Shown here in pieces: positions 28,924 to 38,314 of a stretch of 64,000 nt of DNA. Each line of letters begins with the position of its first letter. Position 1 is the stretch's first letter. This DNA is from Bryobacteraceae bacterium. Its GTDB lineage: Bacteria > Acidobacteriota > Terriglobia > Bryobacterales > Bryobacteraceae. Position numbers and translations under genes: made by a program. A model generated the notes under the pieces. It was not told the origin of the DNA. It saw nothing but the letters and a program-made list of their open reading frames with translations, and did not search any database. Where the stretch lies: assembly GCA_019748195.1 (NCBI GenBank), contig JAIEPW010000064.1, positions 39,529 through 103,528 on the forward strand, written 5' to 3'.

Positions 28924-29970
28924 TTAGCCCCCGTGGGCGGCGCCTCGGGCAACGCCCATGCCCGCTGATTGCAGCAGTTGTTCCTGGCGGGCGAGGGCCA
29001 GGTCATGTTCCACCATCATGCGGACGAGGTTGGGGAAAGTCACGGTCGGACTCCAGGACAGAACAGAGGCTGCCTTGCCGGCATCGCCACAGAGTTGATC
29101 CACTTCGGTGGGGCGCAGGTACTTGGTATCCAGCACGACATACCGTTCCCAATCGAGCTTGAGGAGATTCGCGGCGACGTCCAGAAACTCGCGGACGGAG
29201 TGCGATTCGCCGGTCGCGATCACGAAGTCCTCCGCGCGCGTATGCTGCAGGATGCGCCACATCGCTTCGGTGTAGTCCCCGGCGTAACCCCAGTCGCGCC
29301 TCGCCTCCAGGTTGCCCAGAAACAGCTTGTCCTGCAGGCCAAGGGAGATGCGGGTGAGCCCGCGAGTGATTTTTCGCGTCACGAAGGTCTCGCCGCGACG
29401 GGGGGATTCATGGTTGAAAAGGATGCCGTTGGACACGAACATCCCGTACGCCTCCCGGTAGTTCACTGCGTACCAATGGGCTGCTACTTTGCTGACCGCG
29501 TAAGGACTTCGAGGATAGAACGCGGTGGACTCGTTTTGCGGAGGGGGGGCGGCGCCAAACATTTCCGACGAACCCGCCTGATAGATGCGAACGGGGCGTC
29601 CGCTGATGTGGATGTAATCGCGGGCGCATTCGAGGAGGCGGAGCGCCCCGAGAGCTACGACGTCAGCGGTGTACTCCGGCTGCTCGAAGCTGACCCGAAC
29701 GTGAGATTGCGCCGCGAGGTGATAGATCTCGTCGGGCTGGGTTTTCTCGAGCAGACGCCGCACCGCGGATCCATCGGTGACGTCGCCGTAATGCAGGAAC
29801 AGGCGCGCGGAGGAGTCATGCGGATCCTGATACAGCGGATCGAGCCTTCCGGTGTTGAAGGTGGAGGCGCGCCGGACCACGCCGTGGACCTCGTATCCCT
29901 TGGCGAGCAGAAGCTCGGCGAGGAAGGAGCCGTCCTGTCCCGTGATGCCTGTGATCAAAGCCTTTTTCAT
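28924..29970 (-). CDS. gmd: GDP-mannose 4,6-dehydratase
   Basis: A 348-residue extended short-chain dehydrogenase that converts GDP-mannose to GDP-4-keto-6-deoxymannose, the precursor of GDP-rhamnose and GDP-fucose. NADP site [15 protein letters not shown] at 7-21, catalytic YAVSK with the tyrosine near 155, and the Gmd-specific [13 protein letters not shown] and HFQPS-equivalent regions are visible. It is transcribed away from the methyltransferase-glycosyltransferase fusion with about 60 bases between the starts. Both likely serve polysaccharide synthesis. Confidence 0.93.
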   Translation of the reverse strand: MKKALITGITGQDGSFLAELLLAKGYEVHGVVRRASTFNTGRLDPLYQDPHDSSARLFLHYGDVTDGSAVRRLLEKTQPDEIYHLAAQSHVRVSFEQPEYTADVVALGALRLLECARDYIHISGRPVRIYQAGSSEMFGAAPPPQNESTAFYPRSPYAVSKVAAHWYAVNYREAYGMFVSNGILFNHESPRRGETFVTRKITRGLTRISLGLQDKLFLGNLEARRDWGYAGDYTEAMWRILQHTRAEDFVIATGESHSVREFLDVAANLLKLDWERYVVLDTKYLRPTEVDQLCGDAGKAASVLSWSPTVTFPNLVRMMVEHDLALARQEQLLQSAGMGVARGAAHGG

Positions 29971-30031
29971 GTGGAAGGCAAACTGTCATTGTATCGACAC
30001 CGGGAAGCGTTTCGCGGAGAATGGAATTCAA

Positions 30032-31486
30032 GTGCGACCGGCGGCGACCAAGCGGGAAGGCGGGCGGGAACAGCGTCGCGGCAGCCACACGGCGGCGCGG
30101 ATCGCCTTTTGGGACCGTTTCGCGCGGGAGTCCGCCGGCTGGAGGGGCTTGCGCGGCTACTACCGGCGGCGGCTGGCCGAGCTCTACCGGTTCCTGGTTC
30201 CGGAAGGAATGCGCGTGCTGGAGTTGGGCTGCGCGCAAGGAGATTTGTTGGCGCAGCTCCGTCCATCAACAGGCGTGGGCGTGGACTTCAGCCCGGAGAT
30301 GATCCGCCGGGCTCGGGAACGTCATCCGGCGCTGGAATTCGTCCTTGCGGACGCCCACGATTTCCGGCTGCAAGGGACGTTTGACTTCGTGATCGCCTCC
30401 GATCTGGTGAACGACCTTTGGGACGTGCAGGCGTTCCTGGAGAATTTGCGCCCACATTGCCACCCCGGCACGCGCATTCTGATGAACGCTCATAGCAGGC
30501 TGTGGGAGCTGCCGCGCCGGATGGCGGAGTCTCTCGGGCTGGTGACGCGACAACTCCAGCAAAACTGGCTGACTGTGGAAGATCTGTCGAATCTGCTGCA
30601 ACTGTCTGGGTTTGAGACGATCCGAACGTCGCAGGAGATCCTGTGGCCGGTCCGAACGCCGCTGATCGACACGATTTGCAATCGCTACCTGGTAAAGCTC
30701 TGGCCCTTCCGGCACCTGGGAATCACGAACTTCGTCGTGGCGCGCCCGGAGGCGACTCCGCGCGAGGACTGCCTGGTTAGCGTAGTGGTGGCGGCGCGGA
30801 ACGAAGCCGGCAACATCCCGGCGATTTTCGATCGCGTTCCGGAGATGGGGCTGGGCACGGAGCTGATCTTCGTGGAAGGACACTCCATCGACGACACTTG
30901 GGGAGCGATCGGGCGGGAAATGGAAGTCCGGAAGCGGCCGCGAACTCAACGCTTCCAGCAGACCGGGAAGGGCAAGGGCGACGCCGTGCGGTTGGGTTTC
31001 CAGGAGGCGTCCGGCGAACTGTTCATGATTCTCGACGCCGACCTGACGGTTCCGCCCGAGGATCTCCCGCGATTTTACGAAGCATGGCGCTCCGGTAAAG
31101 GCGAGTTCATCAACGGCGTCCGCCTGGTCTACCCGATGGAGGAAGGCGCCATGCGGTTTTTCAATCTGCTGGGCAACAAGTTCTTCAGCGTGGCGTTCAC
31201 CTGGCTGCTGAGCCAGAGTATCAAGGACACGCTGTGCGGAACGAAGGTGCTGAGCCGGAGCGACTACTCGTTAATCGCCGCCAACCGCGCCTACTTCGGC
31301 GACTTTGATCCGTTCGGCGACTTCGACCTCATCTTCGGCGCGGCCCGTTACAACCGCCGGTTCGTGGATCTGCCCGTTCGCTATGGGGAACGCGTCTACG
31401 GGGAAACGAATATCCAACGCTGGCGGCACGGGCTGCTGCTGTTGCGAATGGTGCTGTTCGCGATGCGGCGGATCAAGTTTGTGTAG
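30032..31486 (+). CDS. Methyltransferase-glycosyltransferase fusion
   Basis: A 484-residue protein with two enzymes in one chain. Residues 60-240 are an S-adenosylmethionine methyltransferase (VLELGCAQGDLL, GVDFSPEMIRRA). Residues 245-484 are a GT2 transferase of the DPM1-like type (VSVVVAARNEAGNIP, LIFVEGHSIDDTW, ILDADLTVPPEDL). No C-terminal membrane helices are evident, so it would be membrane-associated at most. GTG 30032 is my start, with GGAGA upstream; longer frames overlap gmd antisense. The fusion suggests methylation and transfer on one lipid-linked sugar. Confidence 0.82.
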   Translation: MRPAATKREGGREQRRGSHTAARIAFWDRFARESAGWRGLRGYYRRRLAELYRFLVPEGMRVLELGCAQGDLLAQLRPSTGVGVDFSPEMIRRARERHPALEFVLADAHDFRLQGTFDFVIASDLVNDLWDVQAFLENLRPHCHPGTRILMNAHSRLWELPRRMAESLGLVTRQLQQNWLTVEDLSNLLQLSGFETIRTSQEILWPVRTPLIDTICNRYLVKLWPFRHLGITNFVVARPEATPREDCLVSVVVAARNEAGNIPAIFDRVPEMGLGTELIFVEGHSIDDTWGAIGREMEVRKRPRTQRFQQTGKGKGDAVRLGFQEASGELFMILDADLTVPPEDLPRFYEAWRSGKGEFINGVRLVYPMEEGAMRFFNLLGNKFFSVAFTWLLSQSIKDTLCGTKVLSRSDYSLIAANRAYFGDFDPFGDFDLIFGAARYNRRFVDLPVRYGERVYGETNIQRWRHGLLLLRMVLFAMRRIKFV

Positions 31487-31543
31487 CCGCCGTTCGCCCC
31501 TTTTTCCTGGCTGGGATCGTCGTTGGCCCGGCATGATACGAGA

Positions 31544-32122
31544 ATGCGCCGGGTTCTGATCGCCGCCGCCCTTCCACTGTTCGCGCAAACCGCTCCACAC
31601 GCCGATTTCAATAAGCCTTTGGGAGTGGAATGCGCGCATTGTCATGACACTCCAAAGCTCGAAACAGCCCGCAAGATGACAAGGATGGTGGAGCACTTGA
31701 ACCAGAATCACCTGCAGGGCGCGGCTGCTCCGGTGTCCTGCATGACCTGCCATCGGGGCAAGGAGTCCGGCAAGAGCACTATTCCGCCGGAGATGACCAA
31801 GTCGGACTGGCCCGAGACGTTGAAGCTTACGCCGGAGCAGGAAACGAAACCGGCGCGTGAGGTTTACTCCAACATGAAGTCGCTGGGCGGGATGCAAGCA
31901 GGCCGGGTGTCCCGGGTGATGCAGATGTTCCGCAACTCCCTGGGCGTCAACTGCGACCACTGCCACGTGGAGGGCGATTACGCCAGCGAAGCGAAGCCGC
32001 AGAAGAACCGCGCCCGCAAGATGCTCAGCATGGTCAGCTCCACGCCGCAGTTTTTCGACGGCAAGGGAACCCCGGTGTTCTGCTTCACCTGCCACCGGGG
32101 TTCGGCCAAGCCGCAGTTTTAG
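31544..32122 (+). CDS. Tetrahaem cytochrome c, reaction-centre-subunit-like (copy A)
   Basis: A 192-residue exported protein starting MRRVLIAAALPLFAQ. Four CxxCH sites are visible: CAHCH, CMTCH, CDHCH and CFTCH, in two pairs with similar spacing, so the protein looks like an internal duplication of a dihaem unit. It matches the acidobacterial family annotated as photosynthetic reaction-centre cytochrome c subunit, although there is no sign of photosynthesis. Probably a periplasmic electron carrier. It converges on the YiiX-like gene with overlapping stops. Confidence 0.87.
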   Translation: MRRVLIAAALPLFAQTAPHADFNKPLGVECAHCHDTPKLETARKMTRMVEHLNQNHLQGAAAPVSCMTCHRGKESGKSTIPPEMTKSDWPETLKLTPEQETKPAREVYSNMKSLGGMQAGRVSRVMQMFRNSLGVNCDHCHVEGDYASEAKPQKNRARKMLSMVSSTPQFFDGKGTPVFCFTCHRGSAKPQF

Positions 32123-32598
32123 ACATTCACCGGACCGAGCGGCTTCAGCACACCCTTGATACCGAGCTGCTTGAGATCGTCGGGCGAGATGTGCCGCGTA
32201 GGCGCCAGCGGAAGGCCGGCGGCCTGGAAGGCGGCGGCAACCAGTTCCGAGCAATACCAACTGTTGGGATCGTCGCCCAGCCCGGGAAGCTTGGCGCCGA
32301 CCACGCCGCGCATGTCGTAGCGCAGCCCTTCGCGTTCGGCGGCGTAGCGGATCACCTTGTCGGCCAGCGCGGGCGTCATGCGCGGGTGGCGGAAGCCGAG
32401 GATCAGAGAATACTCGGCGCGTGCCGCGGCCAGCGGGCGTACCACCACGCCATCGCCGATGGATTCCGCGATTTTCCCGTCACCGAGATAAAGGAATGCG
32501 TGGCTCACCGAGGAACCGGTGGCGAGCTTGATGGCGTTGGAGATCGCCGTTTTCGTGGTGCTGAGGCAAATGTCGCCTTTTACTAGTTGATTTTTCAT
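32119..32598 (-). CDS. YiiX-like permuted NlpC/P60 family protein
   Basis: A 159-residue protein from ATG 32598. It contains SVSHAFLYLGDGKIAES with the candidate catalytic histidine and NSWYCSELVAAAFQAAG with the candidate cysteine, in the permuted order used by YiiX/lecithin-retinol-acyltransferase-like hydrolases. These act as peptidases, amidases or acyltransferases. No signal peptide is visible. The longer frame to 32781 overlaps the cytochrome gene and is not needed. Its stop overlaps that of cytochrome copy A by four bases on opposite strands. Confidence 0.75.
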   Translation of the reverse strand: MKNQLVKGDICLSTTKTAISNAIKLATGSSVSHAFLYLGDGKIAESIGDGVVVRPLAAARAEYSLILGFRHPRMTPALADKVIRYAAEREGLRYDMRGVVGAKLPGLGDDPNSWYCSELVAAAFQAAGLPLAPTRHISPDDLKQLGIKGVLKPLGPVNV

Positions 32599-32635
32599 GG
32601 CAACCAGATACGCGAGGTTCCGGCCCCCAAAAAGC

Positions 32636-33232
32636 TCATGCCGGCGTGCGTTGTGGTTTCGCGGCGCCCTGATGGCAGGTGAAGCATTGAAAGGACGGGC
32701 TGGCGTCCTTGCCGAAGAACGTGGGGAGCTCGCCGAACATGCGCAGCATGGTCCGGGCGATGTGCTTGGCGGGTTTGTCATCGGCGTCCCACTTGCCGGG
32801 AACGTGGCAGTGATCGCAGCCGACGCCGAGCGAGGCGCTGTAGATGCTCATCGACAACCGGATAAACGACGCCGGCGCGTTGCCGTCCAGCACCTGCAGG
32901 TTGCGGAACGTTTCTTTCGCGGGCTTTTCCAGCGCTGCTGCATCCAGCGCTGGACCCGGCCAATTCTGGACGATGTCCGTCCAAGCGGCCCGCGGTACGC
33001 GGCCGGGTTTGGCTTTGCCGCGATGACAGGTCCAGCAAGTGACGCCGCCCAGCGGCTTCAATGTCCCCTGGCTCAGGCCGTCGCGCATCCTGACCATTCG
33101 CCGCGCGCGGTCCATTCTCGCGGGCGTTTCGTGGCAATGTTCGCAAGCCACGCCCAGAGCCGTGTTGAAAACACTTTGGTGCGGATCGGCAGCCTGGCCT
33201 AGGAAGAGGAACACCAGCGCCGGAAGCGTCAC
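32636..33232 (-). CDS. Tetrahaem cytochrome c, reaction-centre-subunit-like (copy B)
   Basis: A 198-residue paralogue of the cytochrome at 31544 with the same four-site pattern: CEHCH, CWTCH, CDHCH and CFTCH. A short hydrophobic export signal (MTLPALVFLFLGQAA) precedes it. The spacing of the haem sites and the GVGCDHCHVPGKWDADDKP segment align with copy A, so they are duplicates on opposite strands with the YiiX-like gene between them. The 37-base gap to that gene on the same strand suggests co-transcription. Confidence 0.87.
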   Translation of the reverse strand: MTLPALVFLFLGQAADPHQSVFNTALGVACEHCHETPARMDRARRMVRMRDGLSQGTLKPLGGVTCWTCHRGKAKPGRVPRAAWTDIVQNWPGPALDAAALEKPAKETFRNLQVLDGNAPASFIRLSMSIYSASLGVGCDHCHVPGKWDADDKPAKHIARTMLRMFGELPTFFGKDASPSFQCFTCHQGAAKPQRTPA

Positions 33233-33285
33233 CGCTGCATCATACTCCGTTTCGCTTTCCAGGCCCCATCAGCTTGGGGCGAAGC

Positions 33286-34209
33286 TCACTCGCCGAGCCA
33301 ATAACCCCGGCGGGCGAGAACGCGAGCCTTAGGGAAACGCTTACGCGCCGCAGGGGCCAACTCCACACGGATCTCGCGGAAGCGGGCGGCCTCGCCCGCC
33401 GGGGGAGCCTGATAGATCAGCGTGTAGCGGTCGCGAATACGCTCGAGAACGGTGGCGAATGCATCTGCGCGGGAGGAAGCGATCGCCTCGCCTCCCGATT
33501 CCTCGGCGATCCGGAACACGTTCGGGTACGTGAAATCGGGGTTCACCGGCTTCTTGCCATCCCCGTTCGGTTTCGGACGCCTGGATCCGCCGACAACGAT
33601 GGCGTACAGCAGAATATCCGCGCTCGAGAGGCGGCGGATGACATCCTCGTCGGGGGATTGGTAATGCAGCCCCTGATTATCGGTCAGGATCAGGACGGCG
33701 CGGCGTCCCGGCTGGAGCGCGGTGAGGGAAGCAGCCTCCAGGATGGAAGGATTGATCAGGGTGGCGGAACCGGTGGTTTGGACATTGCGCGCCGGTCCTA
33801 TGGCGCTGGCGATGAAATCCAGATCCTCGCTGAATTGCGCGAACACCTGGGTGGTGCGTCCGAACACGACGATGGAGACGCGATCCCCCGGGCGCAACGC
33901 CTTCAACGCGCGATGCGCTACTTCGCTCACTTCACGCAAGTACTTCTGCATGCTGCCGCTGATGTCGAGCAGCAAGGTGAGCGACAGGGGCTCGCGATCC
34001 GTGCTGAAGGAGAGGATCTCGCGCGGCTCCTTTTCGTCGGTCAACAGGAAGTCTTCGCGAGCCAGGCCGTTCACCGCCGCGTTCCCGTTCAGCACCAGCG
34101 CATCCACGCGGACATTGGCCGCGCCGGCGCGGAAGACCGGCGCGGGCTCCTGTTCCAAACCGTGCGCCTGGGCGGCAACCGCTACGATGAAGAACAGACT
34201 GGCGCCCAT
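33286..34209 (-). CDS. Exported VWA-domain protein (VWFA-related, acidobacterial)
   Basis: A 307-residue protein with a signal peptide ([15 protein letters not shown]), then a short beta-domain (VDALVLNGNAAVNGLAREDF) and a von Willebrand A domain with MIDAS motif DISGSMQ, the threonine in TTGSATL and the aspartate in LTDNQG. The C-terminus ends RYTLIYQAPP and RRGYWLGE, typical for VWFA-related acidobacterial proteins. The ATG at 34209 shares its CATG with the divergent selB start at 34208; the alternative ATG at 34242 lies inside selB on the other strand. Confidence 0.85.
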   Translation of the reverse strand: MGASLFFIVAVAAQAHGLEQEPAPVFRAGAANVRVDALVLNGNAAVNGLAREDFLLTDEKEPREILSFSTDREPLSLTLLLDISGSMQKYLREVSEVAHRALKALRPGDRVSIVVFGRTTQVFAQFSEDLDFIASAIGPARNVQTTGSATLINPSILEAASLTALQPGRRAVLILTDNQGLHYQSPDEDVIRRLSSADILLYAIVVGGSRRPKPNGDGKKPVNPDFTYPNVFRIAEESGGEAIASSRADAFATVLERIRDRYTLIYQAPPAGEAARFREIRVELAPAARKRFPKARVLARRGYWLGE

Positions 34210-36073
34210 GCGACATATTATCGCCGGTACGGCGGGACACATCGATCACGGAAAAAGCGCACTGGTGCGCGCGCTCACCGGCCAGGAAACCGACCGGCTG
34301 GAGGAAGAGAAGCGTCGCGGCATATCGATCGATATCGGGTTCGCGCACCTGGATCTGCCGGGCGCGCGGCTGGGATTTGTCGACGTGCCGGGTCATGAGC
34401 GCTTCGTCAAGAACATGCTGGCGGGCGCGAGCGGCATCGACCTGGTGCTGCTGGTGATCGCCGCCGACGAATCCATCAAACCGCAAACGCGCGAGCATTT
34501 TGACATCTGCCGCCTGCTGGGAATCCGCGCCGGGGCAATCGTCCTGACCAAGGCGGACCTGGTGGATCCGGACCTGATCGAGCTGGTGAAGCTGGAGGCC
34601 GAGGACCTGGTCCGGGGTTCCTTTCTGGAAGGCGCGCCCGTGTGCGCGGTAAGTTCCAAAACCGGGCAGGGTTTGGACGAACTGCGGTCCGTCCTGGCCG
34701 TCCTGGCCAGCAGGACTCCCGAGAAGGATGCCTCGCTGGACTTCCGGCTTCCCATTGACCGCAGCTTTTCCATGCGCGGGTTCGGCACCGTGGTGACGGG
34801 GACCCTGCAGGCCGGTTCGGTGCGGATCGATGACGAGCTGGAGGCGCACCCCGGCGGGGTTCGCTGCCGCGTGCGCGGGATCCAGGTTCATGGGCAAAGC
34901 GCGGACCGCGCTCGCGCCGGGGAACGTACGGCGTTGAACCTGGCCGGCGTGGAGGCGGCCGACCTGCGGCGCGGCATGGTCCTGGCGCCCGCCGGGTTGT
35001 TCCAGGCGACCCAGGTTTTCGACGCGAGGCTGCGCCTGCTCGGCTCTGCGCCTCCCGTGAAGCACCGCGCTCCCGTACATGTCCATGCCGGAGCGGCGGA
35101 GCTGGAAGGCGAGATCCGCATGCTGGGCGGCTTGTCACCGTTGGAGGCCGGACAGAGCGGATTTGTGCGCATCCGCCTGCGCGAGCCCGCGCTGGTGCTG
35201 CCGGGCGATCGTTTTGTTGTGCGCAAGTTCTCGCCGGTGATCACGATCGGGGGAGGGGAAGTGCTGGACGCGGCTCCGCCGCTGCGCCGAAAAAGAGCCG
35301 AGGCGGCCGCCCGCCTGACGGTTCTCGAATCGGGCAAGTTTGTGGAGAAGCTCGATCTGTTAGTGCGCGAGTCCCGCCATGGAATGAGTATCGACGCCGC
35401 GCGCTCGCGAACCGGGTGGCGGGAAAGCGAGATCGAAGACGCCGCGGGAGACCCCGGTTTTGTGTGGGTGCGGGAGCACCGCTGGCTGCTGAGCCGGAAG
35501 TGGTGCGAATCCACCGCGGCGGAGATCGCGGCCGCGGTTCGTGAGTTCCACAAGAAGAATCCGCTGCAGGCGGGGACGAAGAAGGAGGAGATCCGCAGCC
35601 GTCACCTCCCGGATTCGCCGCAGTTCCTGCTGGAAGCTCTGCTGGCGGACGCGCGCGAGCTGGTGGCCGAAGGCGAACTGGTGCGGCTGCGAACGCATCG
35701 GGTGGCGCTTCAGGAGGAGGAAGAGAAAGCCGCGGCGAACATGGAGGCGCTGTTCCGGGACGCGGGGCTGGCCGTACCGGCCACCGCGGAGGTGCTTGCG
35801 CGGTCCGGCGTGGATCCGGGGCGCGCGCGGACGCTGCTGCAGATGCTGCTGAAGCAGCGCCGTCTGGTGCGGGTGGGCGAGGAACTGGTGTATCACCAGA
35901 CTGCGATTGTCCGGCTGAAGGAGCTGCTTGCGCCCCGGCGCGGGCAACGTTTCGGCGTCCCGGAGTTCAAGGATTGGACTGGGATTTCGCGCAAATATGC
36001 GATCCCTCTGCTGGAATTTCTGGATCGCGAACGGGTCACGCGACGCGACGGCGATCAGCGCGTGGTGCTGTAG
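34208..36073 (+). CDS. selB: Selenocysteine-specific elongation factor
   Basis: A 621-residue GTPase that delivers Sec-tRNA to UGA codons at SECIS hairpins. G motifs: AGHIDHGKS at 8-16, RGISID near 37, DVPGHE near 59, TKAD near 113 and SSKTG near 148. Domains II and III follow ([22 protein letters not shown]), then C-terminal winged helices from about 380 that would bind the SECIS RNA. It starts at ATG 34208, not the far upstream frame. The partner tRNA-Sec gene is 2.1 kb downstream; selA and selD are not in the window. Confidence 0.95.
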   Translation: MRHIIAGTAGHIDHGKSALVRALTGQETDRLEEEKRRGISIDIGFAHLDLPGARLGFVDVPGHERFVKNMLAGASGIDLVLLVIAADESIKPQTREHFDICRLLGIRAGAIVLTKADLVDPDLIELVKLEAEDLVRGSFLEGAPVCAVSSKTGQGLDELRSVLAVLASRTPEKDASLDFRLPIDRSFSMRGFGTVVTGTLQAGSVRIDDELEAHPGGVRCRVRGIQVHGQSADRARAGERTALNLAGVEAADLRRGMVLAPAGLFQATQVFDARLRLLGSAPPVKHRAPVHVHAGAAELEGEIRMLGGLSPLEAGQSGFVRIRLREPALVLPGDRFVVRKFSPVITIGGGEVLDAAPPLRRKRAEAAARLTVLESGKFVEKLDLLVRESRHGMSIDAARSRTGWRESEIEDAAGDPGFVWVREHRWLLSRKWCESTAAEIAAAVREFHKKNPLQAGTKKEEIRSRHLPDSPQFLLEALLADARELVAEGELVRLRTHRVALQEEEEKAAANMEALFRDAGLAVPATAEVLARSGVDPGRARTLLQMLLKQRRLVRVGEELVYHQTAIVRLKELLAPRRGQRFGVPEFKDWTGISRKYAIPLLEFLDRERVTRRDGDQRVVL

Positions 36074-36089
36074 GGTGTAGAATTCGGCC

Positions 36090-36539
36090 ATGGGGTGGCT
36101 TCGCGTTGCGGGGATGTTGAGCTTCGCGCTGGCGGCGTTGCATCTGGCAATGGTGTTCGTGGGCGCGCCTGCGTATCGTTTCTTTGATGCCGGGGAGCAG
36201 ATGGCGTCGGCGGCCGAAGAGGGGTCACCCTTTCCGGCGCTGATCACACTCTTGCTGGTGCTCGTTTTCACGCTTTTCGGGATCTTCGGTCTATCGGGTG
36301 CGGGCGTGCTTCGGGAGTTGCCGTTCCTGAAAGGAATTCTCACCATCATTTCCGTGATCTTCATCGTTCGCGGGCTGGCGGTTTTGCAGCAGGGCTGGTC
36401 CTGGTGGCTGGGCAGCGGAGTGGTGGGTCCGAAACAACTGGTGTTTTCGCTCGCGAGTCTGGGCATCGGGACGATTTTCGCCATTGGAACCTGGAAGCTG
36501 TGGTTCCGGCCGAGGCCGCCCGTCACCGTTCTAAAATGA
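36090..36539 (+). CDS. Small multi-pass membrane protein, unknown
   Basis: A 149-residue protein with four predicted membrane helices: about 7-26, 50-70, 82-100 and 117-137. No catalytic motif is seen. It follows selB by 16 bases and precedes the acyl-CoA mutase by four, so all three form one transcription unit. I do not recognise a named family. Confidence 0.7.
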   Translation: MGWLRVAGMLSFALAALHLAMVFVGAPAYRFFDAGEQMASAAEEGSPFPALITLLLVLVFTLFGIFGLSGAGVLRELPFLKGILTIISVIFIVRGLAVLQQGWSWWLGSGVVGPKQLVFSLASLGIGTIFAIGTWKLWFRPRPPVTVLK

Positions 36540-36543
36540 AAGC

Positions 36544-38154
36544 ATGAGCAAAATCGCCGACGTGCCTGCCGTCAAGAAGTTCAAGAGCTTGAGCGGCATC
36601 CCGATCGAGACGGTCTACGGACCGGAGCACCTGGCCGAGATCGAGGCCCGGCGCGACATCGGCGAGCCGGGGCAGTTTCCCTACGTCCGCGGCATCCACG
36701 AGACGATGTATCGCGGCAAGTTGTGGACCATGCGGCAGTTCGCGGGATTTGCGACGCCGGAAGAAACCAATCGCCGCTACCATTACCTGCTTAGCCAGGG
36801 TCAGACGGGGCTATCGGTCGCGTTCGACCTCCCCACGCTGATGGGCTTCGACGCCGATCACGCGGCGTCGCAGGGCGAAGTGGGCAAGTGCGGCGTGGCC
36901 ATCTCCTCGCTCGAAGACATGGAAACGCTGTTTCAGGGGATTCCCCTGGGCGATGTAACGGTGTCCATGACCATCAACTCGCCGGCGTCCATCATCTGGG
37001 CGATGTACCTGGTGGTCGCCGAGAAGCAGGGCGCGGATTGGAAGACGGTGGGCGGCACACTGCAAAACGACATTTTGAAGGAGTTCATCGCGCAGAAGGA
37101 GTATATCTACCCGCCGAAGCCCTCCATGCGCCTGGTGACCGACTCGATCGAGTTCGCCACACACAACACGCCAAAGTTTAATCCAGTGTCGATTTCCGGG
37201 TATCACATCCGGGAGGCGGGTTCGAACGCGGTCCAGGAGCTCGCCTTCACCCTCCGCGATGGCATGGAGTACGTGGATTGGGCGCTGGAGCGGGGCTTGC
37301 CGGTGGATATGTTCGCGCCGCGGCTCAGTTTCTTCTTCAACTCACATAACGACTTTTTCGAGGAGATCGCCAAATTCCGGGCGGCGCGGAAAATCTGGGC
37401 GCTGGCGATGCGGGATCGCTACGGGGCCAAGGATGAGCGGAGCATGAAGCTGCGGTTCCATGCGCAGACCGCGGGATGTTCGCTGACCTGGCAGCAGCCC
37501 TACAACAACGTGGTCCGCACGGCGGTTCAGGCGCTTGCGGCCGTTATCGGCGGTTGCCAGAGCCTGCACACCAACTCGCTGGACGAAGCCTACGCCTTGC
37601 CCAGCGAGGAAGCGGTGACGCTGGCGCTGCGCACGCAGCAGATCATCGCGCACGAATCGGGCGTGCCGAACGCCGTGGACCCGTTCGGCGGCAGCTACTA
37701 CGTGGAATGGCTGACGGCGGAGATGGAGAAGCGGGCGAACGAGTACATTCGCAACATCGATGCGATGGGCGGCATGATCCCGGCGATCGAGCGGGGATAT
37801 CCGCAAACCGAGATCGCCAATGCCAGCTTTGAATTCCAGCAGGAAGTGGAGCGGCAGGAAGCGATCATTGTCGGAGTGAACAAATTCACGGATGAGAAGG
37901 CGGATCCGATCGCGCTGCTTCAAATCGATCAGACGGCGCAGGAAACGCAGGTGCGAAAGCTGGAATCGCTGCGGCGCCGTCGCGACAACGTAGCGGTGCA
38001 GCGCTCCCTGGACCGTTTGCGGGAGTGCGCTCGCGGCACGGAAAACACGATGCCGTACATCCTGGATTGTGTGCGGGCGTATGCCACGCTCGGCGAGATC
38101 TGCGACGCGTTCCGCGACGAATTCGGCACTTACACGGAAACCAGCATTCTTTAG
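36544..38154 (+). CDS. Acyl-CoA mutase large subunit (methylmalonyl-/isobutyryl-CoA type)
   Basis: A 536-residue TIM-barrel subunit of a coenzyme-B12 mutase. It carries [40 protein letters not shown] and [16 protein letters not shown]. The B12-binding domain (DxHxxG) is absent, so a separate small subunit encoded elsewhere is needed. The residue after RQ in RQFAGF is phenylalanine where methylmalonyl-CoA mutases have the substrate tyrosine (RQYAGF), as in isobutyryl-CoA mutases; SPA in SMTINSPA also favours that subgroup. The usual annotation, methylmalonyl-CoA mutase, may therefore be wrong. Confidence 0.88.
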   Translation: MSKIADVPAVKKFKSLSGIPIETVYGPEHLAEIEARRDIGEPGQFPYVRGIHETMYRGKLWTMRQFAGFATPEETNRRYHYLLSQGQTGLSVAFDLPTLMGFDADHAASQGEVGKCGVAISSLEDMETLFQGIPLGDVTVSMTINSPASIIWAMYLVVAEKQGADWKTVGGTLQNDILKEFIAQKEYIYPPKPSMRLVTDSIEFATHNTPKFNPVSISGYHIREAGSNAVQELAFTLRDGMEYVDWALERGLPVDMFAPRLSFFFNSHNDFFEEIAKFRAARKIWALAMRDRYGAKDERSMKLRFHAQTAGCSLTWQQPYNNVVRTAVQALAAVIGGCQSLHTNSLDEAYALPSEEAVTLALRTQQIIAHESGVPNAVDPFGGSYYVEWLTAEMEKRANEYIRNIDAMGGMIPAIERGYPQTEIANASFEFQQEVERQEAIIVGVNKFTDEKADPIALLQIDQTAQETQVRKLESLRRRRDNVAVQRSLDRLRECARGTENTMPYILDCVRAYATLGEICDAFRDEFGTYTETSIL

Positions 38155-38158
38155 GGGT

Positions 38159-38253
38159 TGGCGGAAGCCAGTGGGAGTCGAACCCACCGGCGCCGCGAGG
38201 CGACGCCCGCTGGTTTTGAAGACCAGGCCCAGCACCGGCTAAATTTGGCTTCC
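38159..38253 (-). tRNA. selC: tRNA-Sec (anticodon TCA)
   Basis: A 95-base tRNA on the minus strand. The acceptor stem GGAAGCCA pairs with TGGCTTCC (8 bp, the bacterial tRNA-Sec length). The anticodon arm CTGGT/ACCAG encloses the loop CTTCAAA with anticodon TCA. The long variable arm GGCGTCGC pairs with GCGGCGCC, and the T-arm is GTGGG TTCGACT CCCAC. The discriminator is G and the 3' CCA is encoded. It lies antisense four bases after the mutase stop. It supplies the substrate of SelB. Confidence 0.93.
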
Positions 38254-38314
38254 GAGGCTGATTCTAGCAGCGTCAGCCGGGGCGGGGCTTGCGTGGTATG
38301 CTGTTCAGGCTCCC

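Noticed and set aside
31544..33232. Photosynthetic reaction centre cytochrome as evidence of phototrophy
   Set aside because: No puf, puh, bch or rhodopsin genes are seen; the family is common in non-phototrophic acidobacteria.
36544..38154. Full methylmalonyl-CoA mutase including the B12 domain
   Set aside because: The frame ends before any DxHxxG motif; only the large subunit is encoded.
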